A stretch of 64,000 nt of DNA from Castanea sativa (taxonomy: Eukaryota > Streptophyta > Magnoliopsida > Fagales > Fagaceae). Positions 45,290-57,474 of the stretch are shown in pieces. A program made the position numbers and the translations under genes. Within the stretch, counting starts at the first letter, position 1, and each line of letters begins with the position of its first letter. The stretch lies in contig NC_134022.1 of NCBI RefSeq assembly GCF_040712315.1, positions 2,418,001 through 2,482,000 of the forward strand, written 5' to 3'. A model generated the notes under the pieces. That model saw only the letters and a list, made by a program, of their open reading frames with translations. It was not told where the DNA came from and did no database searches.

Positions 45290-48200
45290 ATGGTAAATAT
45301 GCTCGAGGAGCTGCCTCAGCGTCAGGAGCTTACGTCTTTGTTTCGTCGAAGCTTGTCGAGACGTCGCTCTATAAGGTCTGGAGGAGCAGGTGTTGTTGAT
45401 AGGGACGATCGAGGATGGACTCTGCTCCATATTGGTGCTCGTAAAGGCGATCTCAAAGAGGTTTCATTTTTTTCGCTTTCTTTCTTTACTTTTTCATTTT
45501 AGGCCAAGAATTTGTTAATTGATTGATTGTGGTAGTGGTTTTTGCGGTATCAATCTTTTTGGAGGTCATGGAAGTTCTGATTTTGAGTTTGTGTTTGATA
45601 TTTAATTTGTTTATTTTTAGGCTAAAATGCAAAACTGAACCTCTCTAACTTTTATCAGATCCTCTAAGTTTTAGATTTAATCAATTAAGGCCTTTTTGTT
45701 AATTTTTGTTAAAATTTTTTGAAAAAAAAAATGTGGATATTTTTTGTCAATCATTAATTGAATTTTTTTTAGTTTAAAAAATTTCAAGAAAAATTTATAA
45801 AATTGAAAAATTAACCTTAACATATAACAAAAGTTAATGGAAAAGCCTTAATTGAATAAATTTGAAAGATAGAGGACTGAATTGAACAAAAGCAAAGGTA
45901 GAGGACTGAAATGAAATTTGAAGAAACTTAGAGGGCCAGTTTTGCATTTTACCCTTATTTTTATGATGCAATGATTAATTTTTGGAGTTATTCATGGATT
46001 GTATATAATATCGACTCTATCTATACCGTTGCTTGTTGTCGTGGTTAAGAAACATATGGGTATGATATTCACTTTTGAAATGTATGAAGGGTGTGAGAGG
46101 AAGTAATATTTGTATAAATGAAAGAAAACTAGCCCTGAGAATGCTTTGTGAACAATTACCACCTATGCCGGAGTGTTCTTTTATTGTATGACTTATTGAC
46201 AAAATGACTTAGAAATGTTTTAATGACTCATATTAGATATTGTGTGTGTGGATACTATGAGGATTTTAGTGAGGAACATCCCCTCTAGCAAAGGTGTAAA
46301 GTCAATATATGTCATCGTTTCTAAGTAGGTGGCAATTGTTCTGATGACTCAATAGTTTTTTGTATGACGTGTTTTATGGAAACTACAAAGATTTTAGTGA
46401 GGAGCCTCACCACTAGCCTATAAAAGAAGTCATTTCATCCTTTTATTCAGCTGCACACACCAACTGATTCTCAATCCGCCACATGCCGTATGTTTAATGA
46501 GTGGCATCATGAAAGAGGTCTTTTATGTCAGCGTTTGCATCCTCAAGACCACCTCAATGTAGGATCTCTTGCTTTGATACCACGATGTGGTAGGGAGAAC
46601 TTAAGTCTAGTGTATAAGAAGGGTTTAAGAAGAACTTACATAACAAAAAAGATTAAAGAAAAGAAAAAGATAATGGGATTGAAGTTTGGAACAATCAAAT
46701 ATCAATGTCTAGGCTCAAATAACAAAGAAAATATTCAAATATGAAATATCATGTAGATAAGAAAAGACTGCCTACAAGATAAGGAAATACACTAGAATCT
46801 AATTGTCCATCTTACATATAACAGTTAAATCATAACTATCTACCACCAGTAAACATCACATACCAGACACTTGACCTTTATATATTAAAGACATAATAAT
46901 CAATAAAACATAACATAAATAAATAAAAGAAAAATACTAATGGGATTAAACTCTCCTACATCACTCTGTGTGTGTGCGTGTATATGTATATTTGTTGATT
47001 AAGTGATTTTAGTATTTTGGTTATTTTAGGAATGCTTACCTTTATGTAATATTTCACCCCCCCCCCCACCCCTTTGACAACTTTTCATTGTATTATTCAC
47101 GTCCATATTTCACAACCCTGAATACCTAAATATTTGCCAACTCTCGGTTGTCAATTAGTCTTCAACACCAACCTTAAACTCGATATGCTGGAGAACATTG
47201 GAACCTTTTTATATTTATTTTAAAGGCTTTCTTGGGCTTTAATCATTTTTTATTTTCAAATCATAATCAATTCATAAACTGTAGATTCTTTTGTAGTTCC
47301 AAACTCTAAGTCTACTTCTTAATAGATTAGATCTGATTTAGAAACCTGCCTATGTGATGGGCTTTTTAGGGTCTGAAGCTTTTGGTTTTAGGGAAGGGGT
47401 TTACGGTCCTTAGGTTAATTACTGTTTGGGAAAAGGAGGGTGTAAGTGTAAAAAGGGGCTGTTCTTGAATGAAACAAGTTTACAAAAATTTCTGGCAGCA
47501 ACAAGATTAGGTATTAAGTGGTTATTTGGTGTCAGCTATGAGAATTTATGAGGTTTAGGCTTTCAATGACTTAAAAGGGGTTTGGTGCTGAAACTTGATT
47601 GTCAGTGCTGATCAGGGCGTGTGAACAAAATAGCTGATGTAAGAGGTGAAAAAAAGGGGAAATGGAGGGAGAAGTGGGAAATCAAAAAGTGAGAAGTTTG
47701 AGGTCCTGTTTTGAGGACAATCACTTTTTCTTGGAGAAATATTTTAAGTGTGAAGGTTCTTTCAGTAATTGCATGTGGACAGTTGTTTGAGGTAAAATAT
47801 TCACCGTTGAGGATCTTATTAGATGCTAGTTATTGCATATCTAAGAATACTGGGTAAACAGTTCATCAATTTCCATCTATGAATGGGAGTTGGACTTAGT
47901 GCCATTTATCTTCAAGACTAACCAATAAAGCCTTAAGGGAACAGAAGGTATGAACTCCTGCCCAATTGAAATGGATAAGCAAAATGGGATACACGTTCTT
48001 GATTGAAAACAAGGAGGCAAGGAAAACAAGGTATTTGATGCTGTCTCAAGGAAGGAAGAATAGATCTTTGTAGAAACCTCTAGTCTCTTCTTCATTACAT
48101 TCCTTTATAAGGGAAGGATTTACTTAGGTTAATCATTTTCCCTCAAGCCTAGAATTTTACAACACATCCATGACCACCCATGGCAGGCCATTCAGGTAAC

Positions 48201-49559
48201 CAAAAGTCCTTGTACAGAGCCAAGATGGATTTATTTTGGAAAGGCATGAAGGGAGTATCAAAAAGATACATTAGAGTGTGATGCAAGAGGAATAAGCTGG
48301 ATAATGTGTCTCTTGCTGGTCTCCTACAGCTGTTTCCTATCCCTTAGTCATCCTTAAGTAGATGTTTCCATGGAATTTATAGAGGGGTTACCTTTCTCTG
48401 ATGCTGAAGGTGGACAGGCTGATCAAGTGCTCCCATTTCATTCCTATGTCTCATCCCTATACAGCAGCCAAGAAAGGGTTTATAGAGTTATGAATTAGTT
48501 GCTTAAGGGGTAGTTAGCCAATGAGTTGCAGGCAGTTTTAAGCCCAACTAAACCTATATATTCATTCATGTAATTACCTATCCATAGAAAAAAAATAATT
48601 CTTTCAACTAATCAGTTATAAATCTCTCATTTCTTCCTTCTCTTTTCTTGGAGGCTAGCTACCTTGAATCAGTCAAGATCTCTCTAATTTCCCAAGAAGC
48701 CAACCATTTGAACCATTACAGAAACGTATTTGTAACCTGATTAAGACATGGCATAAGTTTGTGGTTTATTGATTTATTTTTGGTTTTTTTTTTGGGGGGG
48801 GGGGGTAATTAATTCATGTTTTTCACTGTCATATTGTAAATTACTTGATAACAGAATAAGAGGAAGTAGTTCTTGATGCTTCAAGGACATGTTTCTTTTT
48901 CTTCCTTTTTCTATATCCTTATTCATATTGTAAAATTATGTGATGCTTCAAGGACGAGCTGTTTTTGTTTGCGTCATTTGAATGTTTTTTTTTTCTCATA
49001 ACCTTTCCTTGGAATAGGTGAAGCGGCTTCTTGATGAAGGGATGGACGTGAATGTGGCTACATGGGGCCCCAAATCAAAAGGGGTCACCCCCCTCCACCT
49101 TGCTGCTCAAGGTGGCCACCTTGAAGTTATGGATGAATTGCTAGAGCGTGGTGCTAACATTGATGCTAGAACTAAGGGTGCTTGTGGCTGTAAGTATCTT
49201 CTCCCTATAGATGATGTTTCCCTTCAGTACTCCCCTTCCCTTTTTGCATAAACGAATAATCGAAGGGGGAAAAAAGGAATCTAATTTTTGGATACAGATG
49301 TTGATATTTATTTCTCCTACTGTTTTTGTTAAACCCAGGGACACCACTTCACAGCGCTGCGAAAGAAAGGAGGAAGGAAGCTGTGAAATTTCTGATAGAG
49401 AATGGTGCATTCATGCCAGATGACATGAACGACAGCAGATTTAACCCACCACTCCATTACTGCCCTGGCCTTGAGTGGGCTTATGAGGAGATGAAGCGTT
49501 TCAGGCAAGATAGCTCATCATCATCAGTAGGTGAGACTTCCTGCAGCTCAGAAAGCTAA
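45290..49559 (+). CDS. Phytochrome-interacting ankyrin-repeat (PIA-type) protein, three exons
   Basis: Exons are 45290-45460, 49018-49189 and 49339-49559. Introns are 45461-49017 (3557 bp, phase 0) and 49190-49338 (149 bp, phase 1), both GT-AG. The joined frame is 564 nt, 187 residues. The N-terminus has a Leu/Arg/Ser segment (LTSLFRRSLSRRRS), followed by three ankyrin repeats: GWTLLHIGARKGDLKE and on (about residues 43-75), GVTPLHLAAQGGHLEVMDEL (about 79-107) and GWTPLHSAAKERRKEAVKFL (about 114-140). It then has FNPPLHYCPGLEWAYEEM and a Ser-rich tail ending SCSSES. Size, repeat number and the conserved PDD/FNPP and GLEWAYEE segments fit the Arabidopsis phytochrome-interacting ankyrin proteins, which bind phytochromes and modulate red-light responses such as anthocyanin accumulation. 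The start was chosen as the first ATG in frame; a second lies three codons later. No break is seen. Intron 1 contains an intact MITE at 45620-45954. Confidence 0.88.
45620..45954. mobile_element. Mutator-like MITE with perfect 9-bp target duplication
   Basis: The ends GGCTAAAATGCAAAACTG and the inverted GGGTAAAATGCAAAACTG are near-identical, and similarity extends about 30 bp. TTATTTTTA flanks both sides (45611-45619, 45955-45963). 335 bp, non-coding, 160 bp inside intron 1 of the ankyrin gene. Confidence 0.85.
45964..49017. other. Ankyrin gene intron 1, remainder
   Basis: No exon is supported. At 46577-46600 the minus strand has TGGTATCAAAGCAAGAGATC, resembling the tRNA-Met primer site of an LTR element, but no clear LTR could be bounded. 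G- and C-runs occur at 47058 and 48796. Confidence 0.45.
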
Positions 49560-50724
49560 AACCCTCTCATTGCTATGGCCTTGCAGTTGAAGATATCTGC
49601 TACTATTGGTGTTTGCGTCTGTTGAACCTGGACGTAGATCATGTAATCAATCTGTTCTGTGTTGTGTGCTTTGGCTTTTTATATACTATTTGTTTGTATC
49701 AGACATTTGACACCTGGGATGTTAATGATGACTCAACTCAAGAGTTATATATAAGTACGTTGTTATGTTGTTGATCTTTGGAAGCTTTTGTTGTTGTTGT
49801 TACAATGTTTAGTAATTAATCTTTATGTATCGAAGAGTTGAAGTTTAAGAAGAAATGAAAGAAAAAACTAGCTTTTAATGAGTATAGTAGGGCTTTCTTC
49901 TCGAAGTGCTACGGCAGTTTAAAGGGGTTTGAGGTTTGTCTGTGTCCCTATTATTTATTTTTCGTGAATTACATTTCAGCCTCTCAACAACAGTGATGTT
50001 GTATTTGTCCTGAGACTGCCAATTGCAAATTTTTAACTTTTTATTATACGATAAAAAAACTGTTTTAATTAGTATTACTTTAAATCCAAATTTGTTTGAA
50101 TCAAGTTAACGAAACAATTGCATGACCTGCCAGTATAGTATTTCTTTGTTTTGTATGATGCTTCTCTGTCCCTGAACCTATTTTCTCCCGTTGTTTCATT
50201 TTATGAATCTTTCATTTCTATCACAACAAAGAAAAGAAAAAGAAAAATGAAATGCTAAAATGGCAATGCAAATATCACATAATATCATATACAACTGCAC
50301 CAAATTGCATTTTATTTTTTTGATAAAAATAATTAGTTATTTGTTCTTAGTAACTTTTTAACCTCAAAACAAATGGGAGTCATAACTTTGGGAGTCATAA
50401 CTTTGGGGGTCAATTATGCATTTTGATAGTTCAGGATTAAAGTGTTAAATGAAAATATAGTTTAGACGGAGAAGTATAATTTTTTTGTTTTTGTTTTTTC
50501 ACTTTTTTTTCCCTATTAAGATTAATCTATCATTGAAATTTATTAACTTTGGATTTTTTTTTTTTCCCTATAAGAAAAGGCTTTTTTTTGGTTTTATTTT
50601 CATCTCCATTTGTTTTCCAGAAAGAAAAAAAAAATAATAATAAAAAAATAAAAACCGATTAGTAGTCCATTCGTTTGTTAGATTGGACTAGCCATACCAA
50701 GATGAAAATTTGTCAATCCATAGT
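49560..50724. other. Ankyrin gene 3' region and flank
   Basis: The 3' UTR probably ends within about 300 bp of the stop; I see no unambiguous AATAAA. Beyond about 49900 the sequence is AT-rich with homopolymers and has no gene. Confidence 0.45.
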
Positions 50725-51370
50725 AGGGATGGCAATGGGGCGGGGCGGGTTCAAAGGATAAGGTCTTCACCCTGTCCCGCAAGATTTTGTCTTGTCCCAT
50801 CTTCGCACCGCCCTGCATGATGGGAAAAATTTTCTTGCCTCATCCCTTTACCTTGGGGCCCCTCAAAACCCCACCCCACCCCGTAAAACTCTAATTCTTG
50901 TTAATTTACCTTATAACTAGTACAATTTTTTTAATAAAACCTATTTCATTGATAAAAATATACTTGATATTACAACTAAACTTATCCCATCAAATTAAAT
51001 TAATTTTTAGAATAAAATTGAATAATATATCCAAACGTTTTAACAAGATAATCATAAAAAATAAAAAACTCATTGTATAACACATGAAAAAATAAATGCA
51101 AAGAACCACATTGAGTAGAATAAAATAAGCTAATATTAATATGTTTGTTTAAATAGTAGGGTTTTAGGATATGAAACATTTATAATTATAACCCTTAGCA
51201 ATGTGGAGCGGGCGGGGACGGGAAGGGGGGGGTAGGGCAGGTCTAAAAAGTCTAAACCCATCCTCGGGCCACCTCGTAGTGCGATGTTAAAATCTTGCCC
51301 CATTCATGCCCATCACCTTTGCGAGGCGGGGAGGAGCAGGTTAATCGGAACGGGAAAAATTGTCATCCCT
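50725..51370. mobile_element. Mutator-like MITE with perfect 10-bp target duplication
   Basis: AGGGATGGCAATGGGGCGGG at the left and the inverted AGGGATGACAATTTTTCCCG at the right form the ends. AATCCATAGT flanks both sides (50715-50724 and 51371-51380). The ends are G/C-rich and the middle very AT-rich. 646 bp; the ORF at 50898 is AT-rich noise. Confidence 0.88.
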
Positions 51371-51380
51371 AATCCATAGT

Positions 51381-54070
51381 CCAATCAATGATTTTTATTG
51401 TCCAAAAAAAAAAAAAAAACAATAACTCATTAAAACTTCAATAGATTAAGAAGTTATATCCTTATCAAAAATAAAAATTTAAAATTTTATCTCACTCTAA
51501 AGTCTAGAGTCCTTATTTAACTATTCTTTCACTTTACTACGCTATGTATACCATAAAAATCAAAGAATTGAAACCCTCGAATCTCAATCGTGAAACATCA
51601 AAGAGACAGAGTGAAGAACTACACAGATTTGCAACCAAGTAACCAAGTGAAAACTACAAATCTGAACCATGAACATCCAAAAGTGGTTCCTTACATTTTC
51701 CTTTTCAGTTTTCAACACGTGCATACATTTTTTTTTTTGGTTTTTGTTTATAGAAATTTAGCGACTATTTGTTCAAGATTTTGCTTGTTGGTGCCTCCTT
51801 TGTAGGGACCTCTTTCCTGCTCCTCAAATTTGTGGTGATTTTTTTTACGCTTTCAGATAGAAACAACTGTTTAATTGTTTTTTATCAACTTTTACTTTAA
51901 TACCTTATCAATTTTGTGGATAGACACCAAAATTTCAGTTGTTAGCAAAACTTTAGACAAGTTTACTGTTTTGAGAGAAGAAGGTAAAGACAATTTACAG
52001 TTTTTAAAAACACTTTTTTTTTTAGTTTGAATTAAAGCAGCGTTAGTATTTGTTTTGGATAAAATGTATTTTTTTCTCATTTTTTAATTCACGTATTTTT
52101 TTTTTATAATGTTCATATCAACTAAACTTTCATATATTTGAAGGTTTTTAAAATTTTTTTTTTTCTTTTTAAGATATATATATATATTTGTAGTTCTTTG
52201 ATCGCATGAAACTCATCTCAAATTGTTGATAATTACCTAATAAAGTAATAATACCATTACACCAGTTGTACGCGCTACATGGAAACTACACGCATTCTTC
52301 CTACTTGCGTTTTTATCTAGAATTATCCAAAAATTTAAAAAGTAAAAATAAAAAATCAATAGTTTAACTCAAATTCTATAATCATTAATGTAAAAATCAA
52401 TAAAACCAAATAGAAACTATATAAGCAAAACCCAGTGTATTCCTCCGTGGGAGAACCTGTGATAAAGAAGGAGAAAAGCATAGATACAACTTACAAGTAT
52501 GTTTTGGTACAAAATATGGTTTTTTTTTGCCGTCATATTCTTGATAATTTGTTTTTATTGTGTTTAACAATGTTGGAGGTTCAATTTTTTTTTAGTGCTT
52601 CATTGAATACTTTGTACGTACTATAATTATTAATTAATCACATGAAAATTTTTGACATTATAATGATCCATCTATATGTCATAGATTCAAAATTTGAAAA
52701 TTTCAGATTTTTGTGGTAATAGATTTCACTGGTAAGTTGTGATTTTCTTAAAAGTTTTAGGCAACAAGATAACACAGTCAATGTTTGATTAATGTTTAAA
52801 GTTTCAATCGGAAAGTACTAGCAGGGACATGTGAATTTTATGTAGTTACTCTTTGATTGCACATCTCTTGCATTTTTATCATTTTATTTAAATTTGGTTA
52901 TAATCTTTTTTTTCTCTCAATTTTTTAATGCACGCATCTTTTTTTTTTTTTTTTTAATAATGTTCTTGCACCAATGGAGTTCTTTTTGTGGTTATTAAAA
53001 GGGTTATAGTTCTCAATTTCACAAATTATTTGGATGGGTAACTATTAAGGTTCTTGCTAATTCACAGGATACCTTCCATGGTGCAAAGGGGTTCGGCTCC
53101 CAACTGGCGCATTAATTAGCGGGGATAGCTTCAATTGAGAGAGCTTCAGACTAAAAAGGTAATAAGGGTAGAAATAGTTTTTATTTTTATTTTTATTTTT
53201 TTTGTGGGAAGGTTAGAAATAGTTAGTTGTTTGATTATATTAATTTTACATACCTGAGTTACATGTGCAATCCGTTATGCATGGACATACTACTTGAGTT
53301 ACGTGCTTGAAAAATATGTAGTTTAATTTATATTCAGTTTACAAATATTCCTAATAATTTTTTTAAGAGAAAATATTTCTAAGGATGCACTATTTGATGA
53401 ACCTATAAAAAAAAACCCACTAAAATTCTTGGCATATAATATATATTGTTAAGAGGATATTTTCTTAAAATTATTAAGTGGATATTTTCTTTTCACTACC
53501 TTTTTTTTAAATTAGTAATGAATTTGATCTAGCAGGTTTTTTTGTTTTTTGTTTTGAAGAAGCCAAGCTTACCATTATTAAGTACAGCCAGTAGATGAAA
53601 GTTGGATGGTCAATAGTTAGACCATATCATATATCATACCAACGAAAAGAATATATGACACTAAATCGTAGTCAGTTTGTAGACTTATGTGATTAAATTA
53701 CAATTAATTGAATGTATATAATCCGAATTGAACTACCTCCCAAATGTCTTGGTTTATCTTTTCCAAAACATGTCTAGAGTTGAAGAATCCAAGCCATATG
53801 CATTAGAAAAAGAAATATATCTATATCAAATTACTAAGGAAATAGTAAGAAGAGAATACTATAATTGTATAATAATCTTTTTTTTTTTTAATGGAATAAT
53901 ATTTCATTAAGTTATTGTTTCACAAATTGTATATTCTATAAGTTCTTTATAGGTTTTCTATCTCTAATCTCTAGTGTATTTGCAGAGAATAAAAAAAAAT
54001 GGTTGAATAAATAAGTACATATTAGTGCTTTCATCCTTATAGTTCTAAAAGGATTTAAACTTCGGAACTC
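51381..54070. other. AT-rich stretch with no supported gene
   Basis: Homopolymers and low-complexity sequence. The one exon-like segment, 53068-53158 (CACAG before, GTAATAAG after), has a short open frame starting YLPWCKGVRLPTG that I do not recognise. Confidence 0.4.
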
Positions 54071-54326
54071 AGATGGCTGTTCGTTTGGATGCAGCTGAAA
54101 CTGAAAACTAAAAAACACTGTAGCAAAATAATTTTTTAATGTGTAAATAGTACTGTGAGACCCACTTTTAATAAAAAATTCTGAAAAAGTGCGTGAACAG
54201 TGCGCGCACAGTACACGCACAGTGCATGCACTGCGGTTTTGTCCCCCCGCAGCAGAAACAAAAAAAAAATGAAACACGTTTTGCGTCCAGATGTGGACGC
54301 AAAACGCAGCACCCAAACGCCCTCTT
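54071..54326. mobile_element. hAT-type MITE
   Basis: The left end GTTCGTTTGGATGCAGCTG and the inverted right end GGGCGTTTGGGTGCTGCG pair imperfectly. The core has GTGAACAGTGCGCGCACAGT and is GC-richer than its surroundings. The minus-strand ORF through it is not a gene. Confidence 0.5.
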
Positions 54327-54642
54327 AGTAGTCTACCGTTAATCTGACTTGTAGTCCCACTCCCATCTGACTTCTTGTGGGTTTTAAAATGTAATTATAC
54401 TTTTACTTTGAAAATGCACTTTATGCTAGATTTTTTGTTCATTGACTCGAATATTTATCTTTGTTGTTGTTATTATTATTATTATTATTATAAATTTAAA
54501 AAACACACACACACACATACAAAGAAGAGGAAGAAGTTGGTATGAACAAAATGTAAGCGGGAATTAAAGAAAAAGTTGATAAGAACAAATAAGCTGTAAT
54601 GTTTGCCTAAAATATTGTTGAATCTCAAGTGGCTATCTCCTC

Positions 54643-54961
54643 TATGTCTACGCTCTCATTAATTATTAAATTACTTTTTATTAATTGTTTAGATATATTT
54701 TCTCAAATCAAGGGATAAGATTCAACAATAGTTTAATTTAGACAAAACTTTATCATTTAAGTTTCAAGAAATTTAAATTCTACCCATATTATCAAAATTT
54801 TCAAAAATTTTAGTGGGAGTAGAATTTAAATTTCTTGAAACTTAAATGATAAAGTTTTAATTACCAAAATTAAACTATTGTAGAATCTTATCCCTTGATT
54901 CGAGAAAATATATCTAAACAATTAATAAAAAGTAATTTAATAATTAATGAGAGTGTAGATA
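54643..54961. mobile_element. Fold-back palindrome beside a long LTR
   Basis: Two arms of about 145 bp are near-perfect reverse complements (ATCAAGGGATAAGATTC at about 54706 against GAATCTTATCCCTTGATTC at about 54883) around a roughly 30-bp centre. The right arm ends exactly where the LTR starts (54962). Confidence 0.8.
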
Positions 54962-57401
54962 TGTGTAGACACTTGATTTTGCACTTATGATTTAATCAAT
55001 GAGAATGACTTGAATGATCATTCATGTATCCCAAAAATCATGATTGCATTACATGCATCAATTTGTTTTTTACATTACATGCATCAGTTTATCTTTGCAT
55101 TACATGCATTAAATTATTCATTGCATATCATAAAAATGATCTTGAGGTTCTAAAGGTCACAACGGTGTGTCCAGTTTCCAAATCGGACTATCGGATTGAA
55201 AAATATCACGAGATCAAGTTTTCATGGTTTACATGCGCTGTATGGGGTGAAGCCGATCACGTGTGATTAATTGAAATTAATTTTGATTAGTTAATGATTA
55301 AAATTAATTAAATGAATTTATGTGATTGGTGGAGTATTTTTCTTAAAGTGAGATTTGTTGCATGGGATTAAAACCAATAAGCTCATAATATTTAAAGACG
55401 GTGGATAATTAGGCTTTTGGAATAATTATATTTAAAAAAATTAGTTTAAAAGTCATAATTATCACTTTGGAATGAGGTTTATCATGAAAATAACTCTAAA
55501 ATTCGTCCAAATACATTATTAGAGTTGGAAAACACTTAAAAAACGTGCTAATCAAGTAATAGATTTCAGATTCACGTTTTGAGGCACTTTTGGCATAGTA
55601 GAACTCAAAATTAGGACTAGGCTATTTCTGGAAAAGTTGTAGATAATCGAATTTCCCTTTTGTCACAATTTCAGCTTAATCTGAATTTTGAGTAAAGAGA
55701 TATGATCAAAATATGAAACTGGTTTTGATCTGAAAAATCAGCTTATTCTTATCCAAATCTCCCTTTTTTAGGATTTTTCCCATACGTTTTTTGCTGATTT
55801 TTTTTAGCATTACAACCTCTATAAATAGGGTATGCCTCTCAAAATTTAGCACATTCTTTTTACCCTCAAGGAGGGACCCCTCTTGACACTTTTTTCACCC
55901 CTTCCAGAGAGACTTTTCATGGTCTGAGAGGTACACTCAAATTGCTCATATTTGTTGATCCACTCTTTGATCTTTGCTGTTGAAATTAGGGCTTTTAGGT
56001 TTCAAAGATAATTGAATAAATTTCTTTGAACCCTAAAACATCCTCTCAAGAGCAAGAAGTGCTCCATGCAAGAGGTTGTTTTCAATTACCCTATTCCTTT
56101 TCTTTATGTCTTTCTCTTATGATGATGCACATTTTTTTCTTATCAATAACATGAATTATTAATCATTGTTTTGTTAAAGGATGATCTTTTTTTATTATTA
56201 TATATAATTGTTGTGATCTCTTTCTTAATTTCAATAATCTGCATATAACTATTTTTAAAAAAAATAAAAACAGATCTGCATCTTTCTTAGATGTAGATCT
56301 GAATTTTTCTTCAAATAAAACGGATTTGTATCTTTCTTAGATGTAGATCTGAATTTTTCTTCAAATAAAATGGATCTGCATCTTTCTTAGATATAGATCT
56401 GATTTTTTTTTTCAATAAAAAACGGATCTGCATCTTTCCTAGATGTAGATCTAGATTTTTTTCTTCAAACAATAATGGATTTGCATCTTCATTAGATGCA
56501 AATCTAAATTTTTCTCAAATCAAAAAATGATTTGTATCTTTCTTAGATGCAGATCTGATTTTTCTTTAACATATGTAGATTTTGAAACAAATAAAGAGAT
56601 TAAAAATGATTGTGTTTATTGTTTTTTGTTGTGTTTAGTCCATGTTGCATAAATTTAACTTACAAATGAAATTCTCTTCTCAAAAAAATCTTCTTCATAT
56701 TTTTTAAACATATAAAAATGGATCCAGTTTTTCTGTCATCAAAAAACTATTTTTTTAGTTCTTAAAAATAGATCTAATATTTTCAAATCAAAAGACTTTT
56801 TTTTATGTAATAAACCCAGATCTGAATTTTTATCTCCAAAAACCATATTTTTCAGATTCTTAAAAATAGATCTGATTTTTTCTAAACCAAAATAAGATCA
56901 ATTTTTTTTTATCAGTAAAACAGATCTGAATTTTTTTAGAATAAAGAAGATGATTAATTCATAAATAAATTTGTGTGATTTAGTTTTGTTCATATATACA
57001 ACATGTCATTCCGACCAGACTCTGTCTGGGCGGAATGAGTGCTTAACACCTTCCCATTTCATAACCTAATCTTCGGATTTAGGTCTTTGGATAAGTAGAT
57101 CTAAGCCTTGTCTTTATTTTATTTTGGGTAGAATGTAACTATAACAAAAGCCATGTAATTATTTGGTAGTTTGTAACTAAGACTCCAAAGCCATGTAATT
57201 TTCAATTCTTCAAACATATATTTTTTTATTCAATCAATTAGAAGGATACTATTCAATCATGTATTTTATATTTATTTTTTCTTATTTTTTTTATAAAAAA
57301 TAAATGGCGACTCCACACCACTTACCCAAAAAGGGAGGTGCCCTAAAAAGTACTCAAATCTCTTTTTTGAGAGGCACCCCGAATTTTGGCAGTCTCTCAC
57401 A
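54962..57401 (+). mobile_element. 2.4-kb LTR, left arm of the inverted pair
   Basis: The LTR runs from TGTGTAGACAC to CAGTCTCTCACA. CTATAAATAGG at 55819-55829 is a strong TATA box. A tandem array of about 50-bp units lies downstream at 56273-56575. A primer site follows the end at 57403. No coding sequence. Long LTR and tRNA-Arg-like primer suggest an Ogre/Tat-type family, but there is no pol to confirm this. Confidence 0.75.
56273..56575 (+). repeat. Array of about six 50-bp palindromic units
   Basis: Units begin at 56273, 56323, 56373, 56425, 56478 and 56529. Each contains GATCTGCATCTTTCTTAGAT followed by GTAGATC, a self-complementary core. The mirrored array is at about 58310-58520 in the right arm. 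Confidence 0.85.
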
Positions 57402-57402
57402 G

Positions 57403-57420
57403 TGGCAACTCCACTAGGGA
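57403..57420 (+). other. Primer-binding site, tRNA-Arg-like
   Basis: TGGCAACTCCACTAGGGA immediately follows the LTR. It resembles the complement of a plant tRNA-Arg 3' end (TGGCGACTCCGCTGGGG) with three mismatches. Confidence 0.55.
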
Positions 57421-57474
57421 TGTTGAGGGTTAAGTTTCGTATTAGACTTAAGTGACCAAATGTGTACCCTTGTT

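Noticed and set aside
46570..46990. Copia-type LTR with tRNA-Met primer site on the minus strand
   Set aside because: TGGTATCAAAGC is present, but no paired LTR, TG/CA-bounded repeat or coding region could be found.
53936..54316. 126-residue minus-strand ORF
   Set aside because: It overlaps a hAT-type MITE over most of its length and extends into AT-rich flank; no protein family features.
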